Source: an uncultured Bacilli bacterium (GTDB lineage: Bacteria > Bacillota_I > Bacilli_A > RF39 > UBA660). From it: a DNA stretch of 64,000 nt. Both the position numbers and the translations under genes were made by a program. Below the pieces are notes generated by a model that was not told where the DNA came from, ran no database searches, and worked only from the letters and a program-made list of their open reading frames with translations. The stretch spans positions 185,933 through 249,932 of the forward strand of contig CALVIG010000001.1 of NCBI GenBank assembly GCA_944329425.1. The letters run 5' to 3'. This document shows positions 1-7,213 of the stretch, one piece after another; position 1 is the stretch's first letter; every line of letters starts with the position of its first letter.

Positions 1-1472
1 TATACGCCTTTTTTAGTTACTCCTAAAGGCAAAGTAGAAACTAAGTTATGATATCCGTATAAACGCCCTATTTCTTCCGCGATATCCGCAACGGTTGGGT
101 CAATATCTAGTCTTCTTGGTGGGATAGTAGCAGTAAATAAACCATCTTTATAGTCATAAGCAAAATCCAACTTTTCTAATTCTTTTTTCATATCTTCATC
201 AGATATATTTATACCAAGTAATTTGTTAACGTCTTTAGATAAGAAAGTAACCGTTTTTGGGGTTTTATCAACCTTATCATGCATAACCATACCTTTTAAA
301 ACTTTACCATCTGCATACTTTTCAAGTAAGTAGCAAGCTCTTTCGATAGCCATTAAAGTATATTCATAACTTAAACCTTTACCATACCTAATTGATGCTT
401 CACTTTTTAGGTTAAGTTTATTTGCGGTATTACGAATGTTTATGGCATCAAAAATAGCACTTTCTATTAATATATCAGTAGTATTATCATCTACTTCAGT
501 ATTTTCACCACCCATAACGCCCGCTATACAAACTGGTTTGTTACCATCTGTTATAACGATATCATCAGAATTTAAAACCCTTTCTTTACCATCTAAGGTT
601 TTAATGGTTTCATTATCTTCAGCCATCCTAACCAAAACTTTATTTCCTAATTTATTTTTATCAAAGAAATGAAGTGGTTGACCAAATTCTAACATTACGT
701 AATTAGATATATCAACAACGTTATTAATTGATCTCATACCCGCAGATCCTAATCTTTTCTTAATGAAATCAGGAGATGGTCCAATCTTAACGTCTTTTAC
801 CATTCTAGCAGTATATAAAGGACATTTATCTGTTTTTACATCCAAGCTAAAATAATTATTAATATCATCATCTATTTCTGTTACAGGACTTTTTGGTAAA
901 TTAACTTTTTTACCTAATATGCACGCTACTTCATACGCAAAACCAATATGATAATAGCAATCATTATTACGATGTTTATGAACGTCTAAATCATATAAAG
1001 TATCATCTAACCCAAGATACTCTAATGGATCACTACCTACTTTAGCATCTTCACCTAGCTCAGTAATTCCCTTAGCATAAGTTTCTTCCGTTTTTTCTTC
1101 TAATCCTAACTCAAATAACGCGCATATCATCCCGTTTGATTCAATGCCACGTATCTTACCTTTTTTTATTTCAAAATTACCAGGTAAAACAGCACCAGGT
1201 AGTGCAACTATTACCTTTAAATCTTTTCTTACGTTTGATGCACCACATACTATTTGAATTATTTCATTACCAACATCTACCATGCAAACGTTTAAATGAT
1301 CACTATCAGGATGAGGTTTTACATCAGTTATTTTACCAACAACTAAGTTATCAATATGATTAGTTACAACAGCTTCTACGTTAATACCAGCCTTAGTAAC
1401 TTTTACCGCTAAATCTTTTAAATCTTCACCAGTTAAATCAACGTAATCCTTTACCCAATTCATACTAATCAT
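1..1472 (-). CDS. pheT: Phenylalanyl-tRNA synthetase beta subunit (partial, 3' end outside window)
   Basis: The minus strand is open from an ATG at 1472 to the window edge, about 490 of the roughly 800 codons expected. The start reads MISMNWVKDYVDLTG, typical of PheT, and is followed by the tRNA-binding (EMAP-like) region and the B3/B4-type region. PheT forms the alpha2-beta2 PheRS with PheS and carries tRNA recognition and editing functions. The start lies one base after the pheS stop at 1474, so the two are translated together; a second in-frame ATG (MNW) at 1463 is an alternative start. Expression depends on the Phe T-box upstream of pheS. Identity rests on the N-terminal reading, the position after pheS and the continuous frame. 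Confidence 0.9.
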   Translation of the reverse strand, partial: MISMNWVKDYVDLTGEDLKDLAVKVTKAGINVEAVVTNHIDNLVVGKITDVKPHPDSDHLNVCMVDVGNEIIQIVCGASNVRKDLKVIVALPGAVLPGNFEIKKGKIRGIESNGMICALFELGLEEKTEETYAKGITELGEDAKVGSDPLEYLGLDDTLYDLDVHKHRNNDCYYHIGFAYEVACILGKKVNLPKSPVTEIDDDINNYFSLDVKTDKCPLYTARMVKDVKIGPSPDFIKKRLGSAGMRSINNVVDISNYVMLEFGQPLHFFDKNKLGNKVLVRMAEDNETIKTLDGKERVLNSDDIVITDGNKPVCIAGVMGGENTEVDDNTTDILIESAIFDAINIRNTANKLNLKSEASIRYGKGLSYEYTLMAIERACYLLEKYADGKVLKGMVMHDKVDKTPKTVTFLSKDVNKLLGINISDEDMKKELEKLDFAYDYKDGLFTATIPPRRLDIDPTVADIAEEIGRLYGYHNLVSTLPLGVTKKGV

Positions 1473-1473
1473 A

Positions 1474-2520
1474 TTATTCACCATCCTTTCTATCAAAGTT
1501 TTTTACTTCTCTTAAATCTGTGTTATAAAACGTTCTTATATCATTAATACCATATTTAAGCATTGCTAAACGTTCAGCTCCAAAACCAAACGCAAACCCT
1601 GTCCATACCTTTGGATCATAACCACAGTCTTCTAATACTTTTGGATTAACCATACCAGCTCCTGATACCGTTATCCAACCAGTATTTTTACATATACTGC
1701 AGCCCTTTCCGTGGCAATTAAAACAAGATATATCCGTTTCAACAGAAGGCTCAGTAAATGGATAATAACTTGGTCTAAACCTTGTTTTACAATCTTCACC
1801 GAATAATTTTTTAGCAATCACGTCAAAGGTACCTTTTAAATCTGATAAACTAACGTTTTTATCAACTAATAATCCTTCTATTTGCATAAATTGATGTGAG
1901 TGAGTAGCATCATCATCATCCCTTCTATACGTTTTACCAGGACATATCATTCTAATTGGTTTTTCACCTTTATTTGCTAACATCACACGAGCCTGCACTG
2001 GAGATGTTTGACTTCTTAATAACAACTTATCATCTTCGATGTAAAAAGTATCTTGTGCATCTCTTGCAGGATGTCCTTTTGGTATGTTTAATAATTCAAA
2101 GTTATAATGATCTTCTTCTATTTCAGGTCCATCTACTACATCATAGCCCATACTCATAAGAAGTTCTTCTACTTCTTCTATTATTTTTTCTAGTATGTTT
2201 GGTGAACCAACCGGAATTTTAGTTGCTGGTAAGGTAATGTCTATTTTTTCACTAGCCAACTTTTCGTTTAACGCTTTTTCTTCTAGTTCTTTTTTCTTTT
2301 CATCTAGACTAGATGTAACATAATTTCTAACTTCATTAACAAGCATACCAAACTCTTTTTTTTGTTCATTAGGTATATCCTTCATCATCTTGGATAATTC
2401 TGTTACCTTACCTTGTTTACCTAAATACTCCACCCTTACATCATTTAGTTTTTTTAAATCAGCAATAGATAATAAATCTTTTTCAAAAGACTCTTTAATC
2501 AAATTTACTTTTTCATTCAT
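1474..2520 (-). CDS. pheS: Phenylalanyl-tRNA synthetase alpha subunit
   Basis: Catalytic class II synthetase subunit charging tRNA-Phe. I place the start at 2520 (MNEKVNLIKESFEK, 348 aa) because a strong ribosome binding site (AGGAGG) precedes it. The longer frame to 2583 would translate the T-box antiterminator and terminator hairpin and is not credible. An N-terminal coiled coil (about residues 1-90) precedes the catalytic core, with class II motif 2 around FRPSYYPFTEPSVE and motif 3 near GFAFGFGAERLAML. A CxxC pair (CHGKGCSICK) sits after motif 2, as in many Bacillota PheS proteins. It is co-transcribed with pheT. Confidence 0.97.
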   Translation of the reverse strand: MNEKVNLIKESFEKDLLSIADLKKLNDVRVEYLGKQGKVTELSKMMKDIPNEQKKEFGMLVNEVRNYVTSSLDEKKKELEEKALNEKLASEKIDITLPATKIPVGSPNILEKIIEEVEELLMSMGYDVVDGPEIEEDHYNFELLNIPKGHPARDAQDTFYIEDDKLLLRSQTSPVQARVMLANKGEKPIRMICPGKTYRRDDDDATHSHQFMQIEGLLVDKNVSLSDLKGTFDVIAKKLFGEDCKTRFRPSYYPFTEPSVETDISCFNCHGKGCSICKNTGWITVSGAGMVNPKVLEDCGYDPKVWTGFAFGFGAERLAMLKYGINDIRTFYNTDLREVKNFDRKDGE

Positions 2521-2537
2521 AGTATTTCCTCCTAAAT

Positions 2538-2760
2538 AAAAAAATCTATAAAACAAGGGCGAAAACATTTTCCGTGGTACCACCTTGCTTCATAGATTTC
2601 TATGCACTTTATTTCTTGTAACGTAAGATAAACGTGATAACTTTAGGGTTACCCAGCTCCAAAGTGAATTCATAAGATATTACCATTAGCTTCCACCTAC
2701 CGCTAACTCTCTATCGGCTTTTTTCTTACTACTACTCTTTTTCATTGCCTTTAACTAGAA
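2538..2760 (-). promoter_or_regulatory. T-box leader controlling pheST (Phe specifier)
   Basis: Read on the minus strand, the leader has the classic T-box order. There is an AGAGAGTTAGCGG segment, then GGTGGAAGCTAATG, and a specifier loop with the Phe codon TTC at 2668-2666 followed by AC. Next comes GGAGCTGGGTAACCC, then the conserved T-box antiterminator sequence AAGGTGGTACCACGG at about 2572-2586. A competing terminator follows with arms AAATCTAT and ATAGATTT and a T-run at about 2538-2600. The T-run ends just before the pheS ribosome binding site. Uncharged tRNA-Phe is expected to stabilise the antiterminator and turn on pheST. Confidence 0.95.
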
Positions 2761-2773
2761 GTTATTGTAACAC

Positions 2774-2810
2774 AAAAAAAGAAGTTAATCAATAATTACT
2801 TAACTTCCTT
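2774..2810 (-). terminator. Intrinsic terminator after the 2796-3461 gene
   Basis: Minus-strand hairpin with arms GAAGTTAA and TTAACTTC followed by seven T. It overlaps the stop codon of the gene at 2796 and insulates it from the pheS T-box leader. Confidence 0.85.
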
Positions 2811-3461
2811 AACATCACTAATGTTTCCAGCTTCATCAACTACCCTAACATACGAGTAATCAAAATCCTTTTTACCCATGCTAACCATGGTACCTGATAT
2901 TTCTTCACTATCCCAGTTAACACCGTCATAAGAAAATTGAACGTTTGATAAACCATAATTATCCTCTGCCGTTACGTTAATACCATAATTTTTTTTACTC
3001 ACTTTAACTTTAGGTTTTTCTTTATCTATTTTGATACTTGTTTCGTAAACATAACTTTGGTAACCTTTTTCGTTTTCTACTTTAATATACAACTTTTCAT
3101 CCATGCTTTCGTTAAATACTAATTTAATGTTTGCCTCTTTTCCATAATTAGCTTCAAAAGCATCATCATACCAAGTTTCTTTATCAAAAGAGTAATAAAC
3201 TTTATCTATTTTATACTGACTTTCCGCTATAACCGTTACCGCAACATCCTCGTTTACTAACCTTTGCCCACTAGAGTTAATAACCATGGTTATTACAGGA
3301 TAATAACTAGCATTTACATCTTCATTTACGTTAGCTGATAATTTACTTAAACTTGCCTTTATTTTATTTGTAGTACCACTTACAAATAAAAAGTAACTAG
3401 TTAGGATTATCACCATTAAGATTAAAAATAGAATTAAAATGTTTTTCTTATCTTTCTTCAT
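2796..3461 (-). CDS. Membrane-anchored extracellular protein with Ig-like repeats, function unknown
   Basis: 221 aa. A short basic N-terminus is followed by one hydrophobic segment (about residues 7-29, ILILFLILMVIILTSYFLF), then an extracellular part. Two similar blocks are visible: YYSFDKETWYDDAF near residue 90 and VQFSYDGVNWDSEEI near 180, each followed by a strand ending in VRVVDEAGN or similar. This resembles bacterial Ig-like or fibronectin-type surface modules. It has no LPXTG motif or lipobox, so it is probably anchored by the uncleaved N-terminal helix. It has its own weak promoter (-10 TATAAT at 3485-3490) and terminator. I do not recognise a specific family. Confidence 0.7.
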   Translation of the reverse strand: MKKDKKNILILFLILMVIILTSYFLFVSGTTNKIKASLSKLSANVNEDVNASYYPVITMVINSSGQRLVNEDVAVTVIAESQYKIDKVYYSFDKETWYDDAFEANYGKEANIKLVFNESMDEKLYIKVENEKGYQSYVYETSIKIDKEKPKVKVSKKNYGINVTAEDNYGLSNVQFSYDGVNWDSEEISGTMVSMGKKDFDYSYVRVVDEAGNISDVKEVK

Positions 3462-3502
3462 CTTAACCCTCCTAGACTAATATAATTATACTTTCTTTTT
3501 AT

Positions 3503-3531
3503 AAAAAAAACAATAACTTTTGTTATTGTTT
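3503..3531 (-). terminator. Intrinsic terminator after frr
   Basis: Perfect minus-strand stem AAACAATAAC / GTTATTGTTT with loop AAAA and a run of T. It overlaps the frr stop codon. Confidence 0.9.
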
Positions 3532-4075
3532 ATATTTCCATTAATTCACTTTCCTTTATTTTTAACTTTTCGTCCACTACTTTATTATACTTATTAATTA
3601 ACTCTTGAATATCTTCTTGTCCACCTTTTTGTTCATCTTCTGGTATTTCTAATTTTTTAATTGAATTATTAGCATCTTGTCTTATGTTTCTAAGTGCTAT
3701 TTTAGCTTCTTCTGCTAAATTTTTAGCTTCCTTAACGTATTCTTTTCTTCTTTCTTCAGTAAGTTCCGGAATAACAAGCATAACCGTTTCACCATTATTA
3801 TTAGGTGTAAGACCAAGATCTGCTTCAAAAATTGCTTTTTCAATTGATCCTATACTACTTCTATCAAAAGGTTTTATAACTATCTTACGTGCTTCTGGAA
3901 CAGAAATAGTAGCTAACTGAATAAGTGGTGTTGGAGCACCATAATACTCTACCATCACCTTATCTAATATCTTAGGGTTAGCACGACCAGCCCTAACGTT
4001 TAAAAACCTATTTTCCATTACCTCTATTGCTTTTTGCATTTTATCTTCTGCTTCTAGTAAAATTTCTTCTAACAT
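3530..4075 (-). CDS. frr: Ribosome recycling factor
   Basis: 181 aa, close to the usual 185. It splits post-termination 70S ribosomes together with EF-G. The conserved RRF signature is visible: VRAGRANPKILD, the YYGAPTPL turn, then IVIKPFDRSSI and the C-terminal helix with RNIRQDANNSIKKL. The start is supported by GAGGG upstream and by a TATAAT-type -10 between 4081 and 4105. In most Bacillota it follows rpsB-tsf-pyrH; here a thioredoxin-like lipoprotein stands in that position and a terminator separates the two. Confidence 0.97.
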   Translation of the reverse strand: MLEEILLEAEDKMQKAIEVMENRFLNVRAGRANPKILDKVMVEYYGAPTPLIQLATISVPEARKIVIKPFDRSSIGSIEKAIFEADLGLTPNNNGETVMLVIPELTEERRKEYVKEAKNLAEEAKIALRNIRQDANNSIKKLEIPEDEQKGGQEDIQELINKYNKVVDEKLKIKESELMEI

Positions 4076-4110
4076 TTTATCCCTCTTTCATATATATAAT
4101 ATTATATAAT

Positions 4111-4138
4111 AAAAAAAGACTTTATTACAAGTCTTTTT
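4111..4138 (-). terminator. Intrinsic terminator after the thioredoxin-like lipoprotein gene
   Basis: Minus-strand stem AAAGACTT / AAGTCTTT with a five- to six-base loop and a T-run. It overlaps the 3' end of the gene and closes the rpsB-tsf transcription unit. Confidence 0.85.
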
Positions 4139-4721
4139 GTTCTTCTTGACTACTAGTAGTTTCTTCAATTAACATTTTATCAATCAAACTAGAAAAATTA
4201 TTTTTTAAACGTTCTTTTTCTTCCTTAGTCATGATTTCTTCAGAATCAGGATTTAATTTACCGATGTATACCCCAACTACGTTTCCTTTATTTACGAAAA
4301 TAATGGTTGGTGCGGTAATTTTTTTTACACCCTCTTCGGTTTCATTTAAATATGAAGATAATAATTCAACTAATTTTAAATATTCTTCGGTATTATTTTC
4401 TCTTATATCCTTAAAATTATAATAAAGTATTTCTTTTACACCTTTATCTTTAGCAACATCATTTAATACTGGTATAACTTCTTTACATAAATCACAAGCT
4501 GGAAAACCTAAGTATATAATGCCACTTCCAGATTCAATGGTATCAACAACGTTATCATAAGTTGTATACTTATAAACGTTATTAACGTTATCTAAGGAAT
4601 ATTCCTTGCTAAACCTTATAGCATCAGTTTCAATATCATCTTCTACTTTAGTAACTTCTATTGATTCACATCCCACTAAAACCAATAAAAAAGTTAGTAA
4701 TAACGCCACTAACTTTTTCAT
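4125..4721 (-). CDS. Thioredoxin-like lipoprotein
   Basis: 198 aa. A lipoprotein signal peptide is visible (MKKLVALLLTFLLVLVGC, lipobox LVGC at residues 15-18). The mature part is a thioredoxin-like domain: IIYLGFPACDLCKEVIPVLN near residue 70 carries a CxxC pair (CDLC), and TAPTIIFVNKG near residue 140 gives the cis-Pro loop. It should face outside the membrane and act as a thiol-disulfide protein or carry an electron-transfer role. The start is two bases after the tsf stop, so it is translationally linked to rpsB-tsf, an unusual partner. It is followed by a terminator. Substrate unknown. Confidence 0.85.
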   Translation of the reverse strand: MKKLVALLLTFLLVLVGCESIEVTKVEDDIETDAIRFSKEYSLDNVNNVYKYTTYDNVVDTIESGSGIIYLGFPACDLCKEVIPVLNDVAKDKGVKEILYYNFKDIRENNTEEYLKLVELLSSYLNETEEGVKKITAPTIIFVNKGNVVGVYIGKLNPDSEEIMTKEEKERLKNNFSSLIDKMLIEETTSSQEEQKDL

Positions 4722-4723
4722 AA

Positions 4724-5596
4724 CTATTCACCTTTCATTTGAGCAGCTACTTCTTCAGCAAAGTTGTCTTGACGTTTTTCCATACCTTCACCAACTTCGT
4801 ATCTTATAACATCAACGATTTTACCACCATTATTGCTTACGTACTTACCAACGGTAACGGAATTATCCTTAACGAAATCTTGTTCTTCTAAGCAGATTTC
4901 CTTGTAATATTTAGAGATTCTTCCCATTACCATCTTCTCTGCAATGTTAGCTGGTTTGCCTTCTGCCATAGCTTGTTCAGTTAAAATTTTCTTTTCATGT
5001 TCTACTTGTTCTTCTGGAACTTGCTCTTTTGTTACGTATTCTGGGCGCATTGCAGCAGCGTGCATACAAACGTCCTTTGCAACCTCTTCGTTAGCTCCTT
5101 TAATCAATGATAAAACAGAAATCTTACCACCCATGTGAATGTATGAGCCAAAATGTTCATCTGCTTCTTTAGTTAAAATAGCAAATCTTCTAAACGAAAT
5201 TTTCTCACCAATTGTAGCAGTCATATTAGTAACATAATCACTTAACTTACCTGCTTCACATGGTAATTCCAATGCTTCTTCCATTGTTTTAACGTTACTA
5301 GCTAAAACTATTTTAGCAACGTCCTTTAAGAAGTTTTGAAATTTTTCGTTTTTAGCTACGAAATCAGTTTCACAGTTAATTTCTATGATTACCGCTTTAT
5401 TTCCATCAATTTCTATGGTTGATAGACCTTCTGCTGCTATTCTATCAGCTTTTTTAGCAGCTTTAGCAATTCCCTTTTCCCTTAACCATTCAACTGCTTT
5501 TTTAATATCATTACCATTTTCTTCTAAAGCCTTCTTGCAATCCATCATTCCAGCTCCAGACATATCTCTTAGTTCTCTAATTAAACTTGCATTCAT
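4724..5596 (-). CDS. tsf: Elongation factor Ts
   Basis: 290 aa, normal length. It is the guanine nucleotide exchange factor for EF-Tu. The N-terminal UBA-like helix pair with LRDMSGAGMMDCKKAL and the core INCETDFVAKNEKF are diagnostic, followed by the two-subdomain core with ISVLSLI and HAAAMRPEYV. It lies downstream of rpsB with a 48-base gap that holds a small hairpin, as in the standard rpsB-tsf operon. The ribosome binding site is GGGAG. Confidence 0.97.
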   Translation of the reverse strand: MNASLIRELRDMSGAGMMDCKKALEENGNDIKKAVEWLREKGIAKAAKKADRIAAEGLSTIEIDGNKAVIIEINCETDFVAKNEKFQNFLKDVAKIVLASNVKTMEEALELPCEAGKLSDYVTNMTATIGEKISFRRFAILTKEADEHFGSYIHMGGKISVLSLIKGANEEVAKDVCMHAAAMRPEYVTKEQVPEEQVEHEKKILTEQAMAEGKPANIAEKMVMGRISKYYKEICLEEQDFVKDNSVTVGKYVSNNGGKIVDVIRYEVGEGMEKRQDNFAEEVAAQMKGE

Positions 5597-5616
5597 TTGT
5601 TAACTCTCCCTTTTAT

Positions 5617-5640
5617 AATCAAAAATGACACTCATTTTAA
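5617..5640 (-). terminator. Small hairpin between rpsB and tsf (possible attenuator)
   Basis: Minus-strand inverted repeat AAAATGA / TCATTTT with a three-base loop, then TTGATTATAAAAG. It is weak for a terminator and may only modulate the rpsB to tsf ratio or protect the rpsB 3' end. Confidence 0.35.
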
Positions 5641-5644
5641 AGTC

Positions 5645-6685
5645 TTATTTTTTTAATGCTTTTACTAATTCATCTTTCTTTAGTTTTGAATAACCTTCAA
5701 TTTTAGCTTCCTTTGCCATTGCTTTTAATTCTGCTACCGTTTTCTTTGTTAAATCAACGACTTCTTCTTTAACTTCCTTAGCTTTCTTTGAAACCGCTTT
5801 TTTTACTTCTTCAGCTTTTTTCTCAACAACTGGTTTTACTTCTTCAACTGCTTCTTTTACTTCTTTTTTTATTTCTTCTACTTTTTCAGCAGCTTTCTTC
5901 TTAACAACTTCCTTAACGTCGTTAGCTAATTCTTTTGCATCATTAACTAATTCCTTAGCAGCAGCTTTAGTCTTATCTTCTTCGGTTATGTAATCTTCAA
6001 CTGGTTTTCCAGTAGCTTCACATATTGCGTTATTTAAAACTCCAAGAACGATCTTAACGGCACGAATAGCATCATCATTACCTGGAATAACATAATCAAC
6101 CATATCAGGATCACAGTTAGTATCTACGATACCAAATACTGGTATTCCAAGCTTTCTAGCTTCGTTAATAGCATTAACTTCTTTTTTAGGATCAACTATA
6201 ATCATAGCTTGTGGTAATTTTTTCATTTCTCTTAACCCACAGAAATAAGAGTTTAATTTTTCGTATTCCTTACGAATCTTAACAACTTCTTTTTTAGGTA
6301 ACTTATCAAAAGTTCCATCTTTTTCCATTTTTTCAATTTGATCCAAACGACCAATTCTTCTTCTAATGGTTCTAAAGTTAGTTAAAGTTCCACCTAACCA
6401 ACGTTTTGCAACGTAATAGCTATCAGATCTTTTTGCTTCTTCTTCAGCAGACTCTTGAGCTTGCTTTTTAGTTCCTACAAAAATAACCTTTCCGCCATTA
6501 GCAGCGATTTCTTTTAAGGCAGCGTAAGCTTCTTCTATCTTCTTAACTGTCTTTTGCAAATCGATGATGTAAATATCATCCCTTGCGGTAAAAATATATT
6601 CTTTCATCTTTGGGTTCCATCTTTTAGTTTGATGTCCAAAATGTACACCTGCTTCTAAAAGATAACTCATTGATACAACTGGCAT
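5645..6685 (-). CDS. rpsB: 30S ribosomal protein S2 with long charged C-terminal extension
   Basis: 346 aa from the ATG at 6685 ([13 protein letters not shown]). I prefer this to the ATG at 6691 because the ribosome binding site GGAGG lies only two bases before the latter but seven before the former. The S2 core ([48 protein letters not shown]) ends near residue 230. It is followed by about 115 extra residues: a Lys/Glu/Val-rich predicted helix or coiled coil, and a final 35-residue module ([19 protein letters not shown]) resembling SAP/Rho-N nucleic-acid-binding helices. Standard S2 is about 240 aa, so the tail is an addition. A consensus promoter lies upstream. Confidence 0.96.
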   Translation of the reverse strand: MPVVSMSYLLEAGVHFGHQTKRWNPKMKEYIFTARDDIYIIDLQKTVKKIEEAYAALKEIAANGGKVIFVGTKKQAQESAEEEAKRSDSYYVAKRWLGGTLTNFRTIRRRIGRLDQIEKMEKDGTFDKLPKKEVVKIRKEYEKLNSYFCGLREMKKLPQAMIIVDPKKEVNAINEARKLGIPVFGIVDTNCDPDMVDYVIPGNDDAIRAVKIVLGVLNNAICEATGKPVEDYITEEDKTKAAAKELVNDAKELANDVKEVVKKKAAEKVEEIKKEVKEAVEEVKPVVEKKAEEVKKAVSKKAKEVKEEVVDLTKKTVAELKAMAKEAKIEGYSKLKKDELVKALKK

Positions 6686-6804
6686 TTTCATTCCTCCTTC
6701 GTTATCTCCTCCAAGTTCTTCTTCTTCACATACTCATCCTCTTCGGACACTCGAGATGTAAATCCAAACTTGTGTGTATTTCTTTTCCTCGAAAAGCCAA
6801 AGAT

Positions 6805-6833
6805 ATTATATAACAAAATAATAATCATTTCAA
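6805..6833 (-). promoter_or_regulatory. Promoter of rpsB-tsf
   Basis: Minus-strand -35 TTGAAA (6828-6833), 17-base spacer and perfect -10 TATAAT (6805-6810). The predicted transcript starts near 6798, leaving a leader of about 110 bases before the rpsB start. That leader may hold an autoregulatory structure, but I see only weak pairing. Confidence 0.85.
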
Positions 6834-6839
6834 GTTATT

Positions 6840-7164
6840 TTATGCCAAAAAACCACTACTTATATTTTTTTTATAAACTGATTCATACCCTATACAATTG
6901 TAACCCATCGGCTTTCCGTTTTCATCAACCCCAAGTTTTTCACGATAAAAAGCCCTGCAAGTGGGATTACAGCAAAGTAAGCAGCCCTTATTTTCATCAA
7001 CGTATTGTTGATCAACAGCCTTAATTAAGTAAGTTTTTTCATCAAAGCCACCCATCATTTCTTTTTTCTTTAACATTATTTCAAAAACTTCTTCTTGGCT
7101 AACGTTGTTAAATTCGATTAATTTTAAAATAAACTTTAACCAATCTTTCTATAATTTCTTGCAT
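6840..7164 (-). pseudogene. Small unrecognised Cys-containing protein, apparently frameshifted near its start
   Basis: The intact frame from 7076 encodes 78 aa with CLLCCNPTCRAFYREK, a cluster of four cysteines that could bind metal. Upstream, the same frame continues open as KDWLKFILKLIEFNNVSQEEV back to a stop, while an ATG at 7164 with a good ribosome binding site (AAAGGGG, seven bases away) opens the neighbouring frame as MQEIIE. A single-base shift at about 7143-7150 would join them into a roughly 107 aa protein. It is either a frameshifted gene or a short gene starting at 7076 without a clear ribosome binding site. The rpsB promoter overlaps its 3' end. Function unknown. Confidence 0.45.
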
Positions 7165-7213
7165 AACATAACCCCTTTAATATGTATTTTTATGTTTTAT
7201 GATTTTTGTTTTT

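Noticed and set aside
2521..2583. N-terminal extension of PheS
   Set aside because: It would translate the T-box antiterminator and terminator; the site AGGAGG points to the ATG at 2520.
6692..6798. A defined rpsB leader riboregulator
   Set aside because: The leader is long enough, but I could only find weak pairings around CATC/GATG; not sufficient to call.
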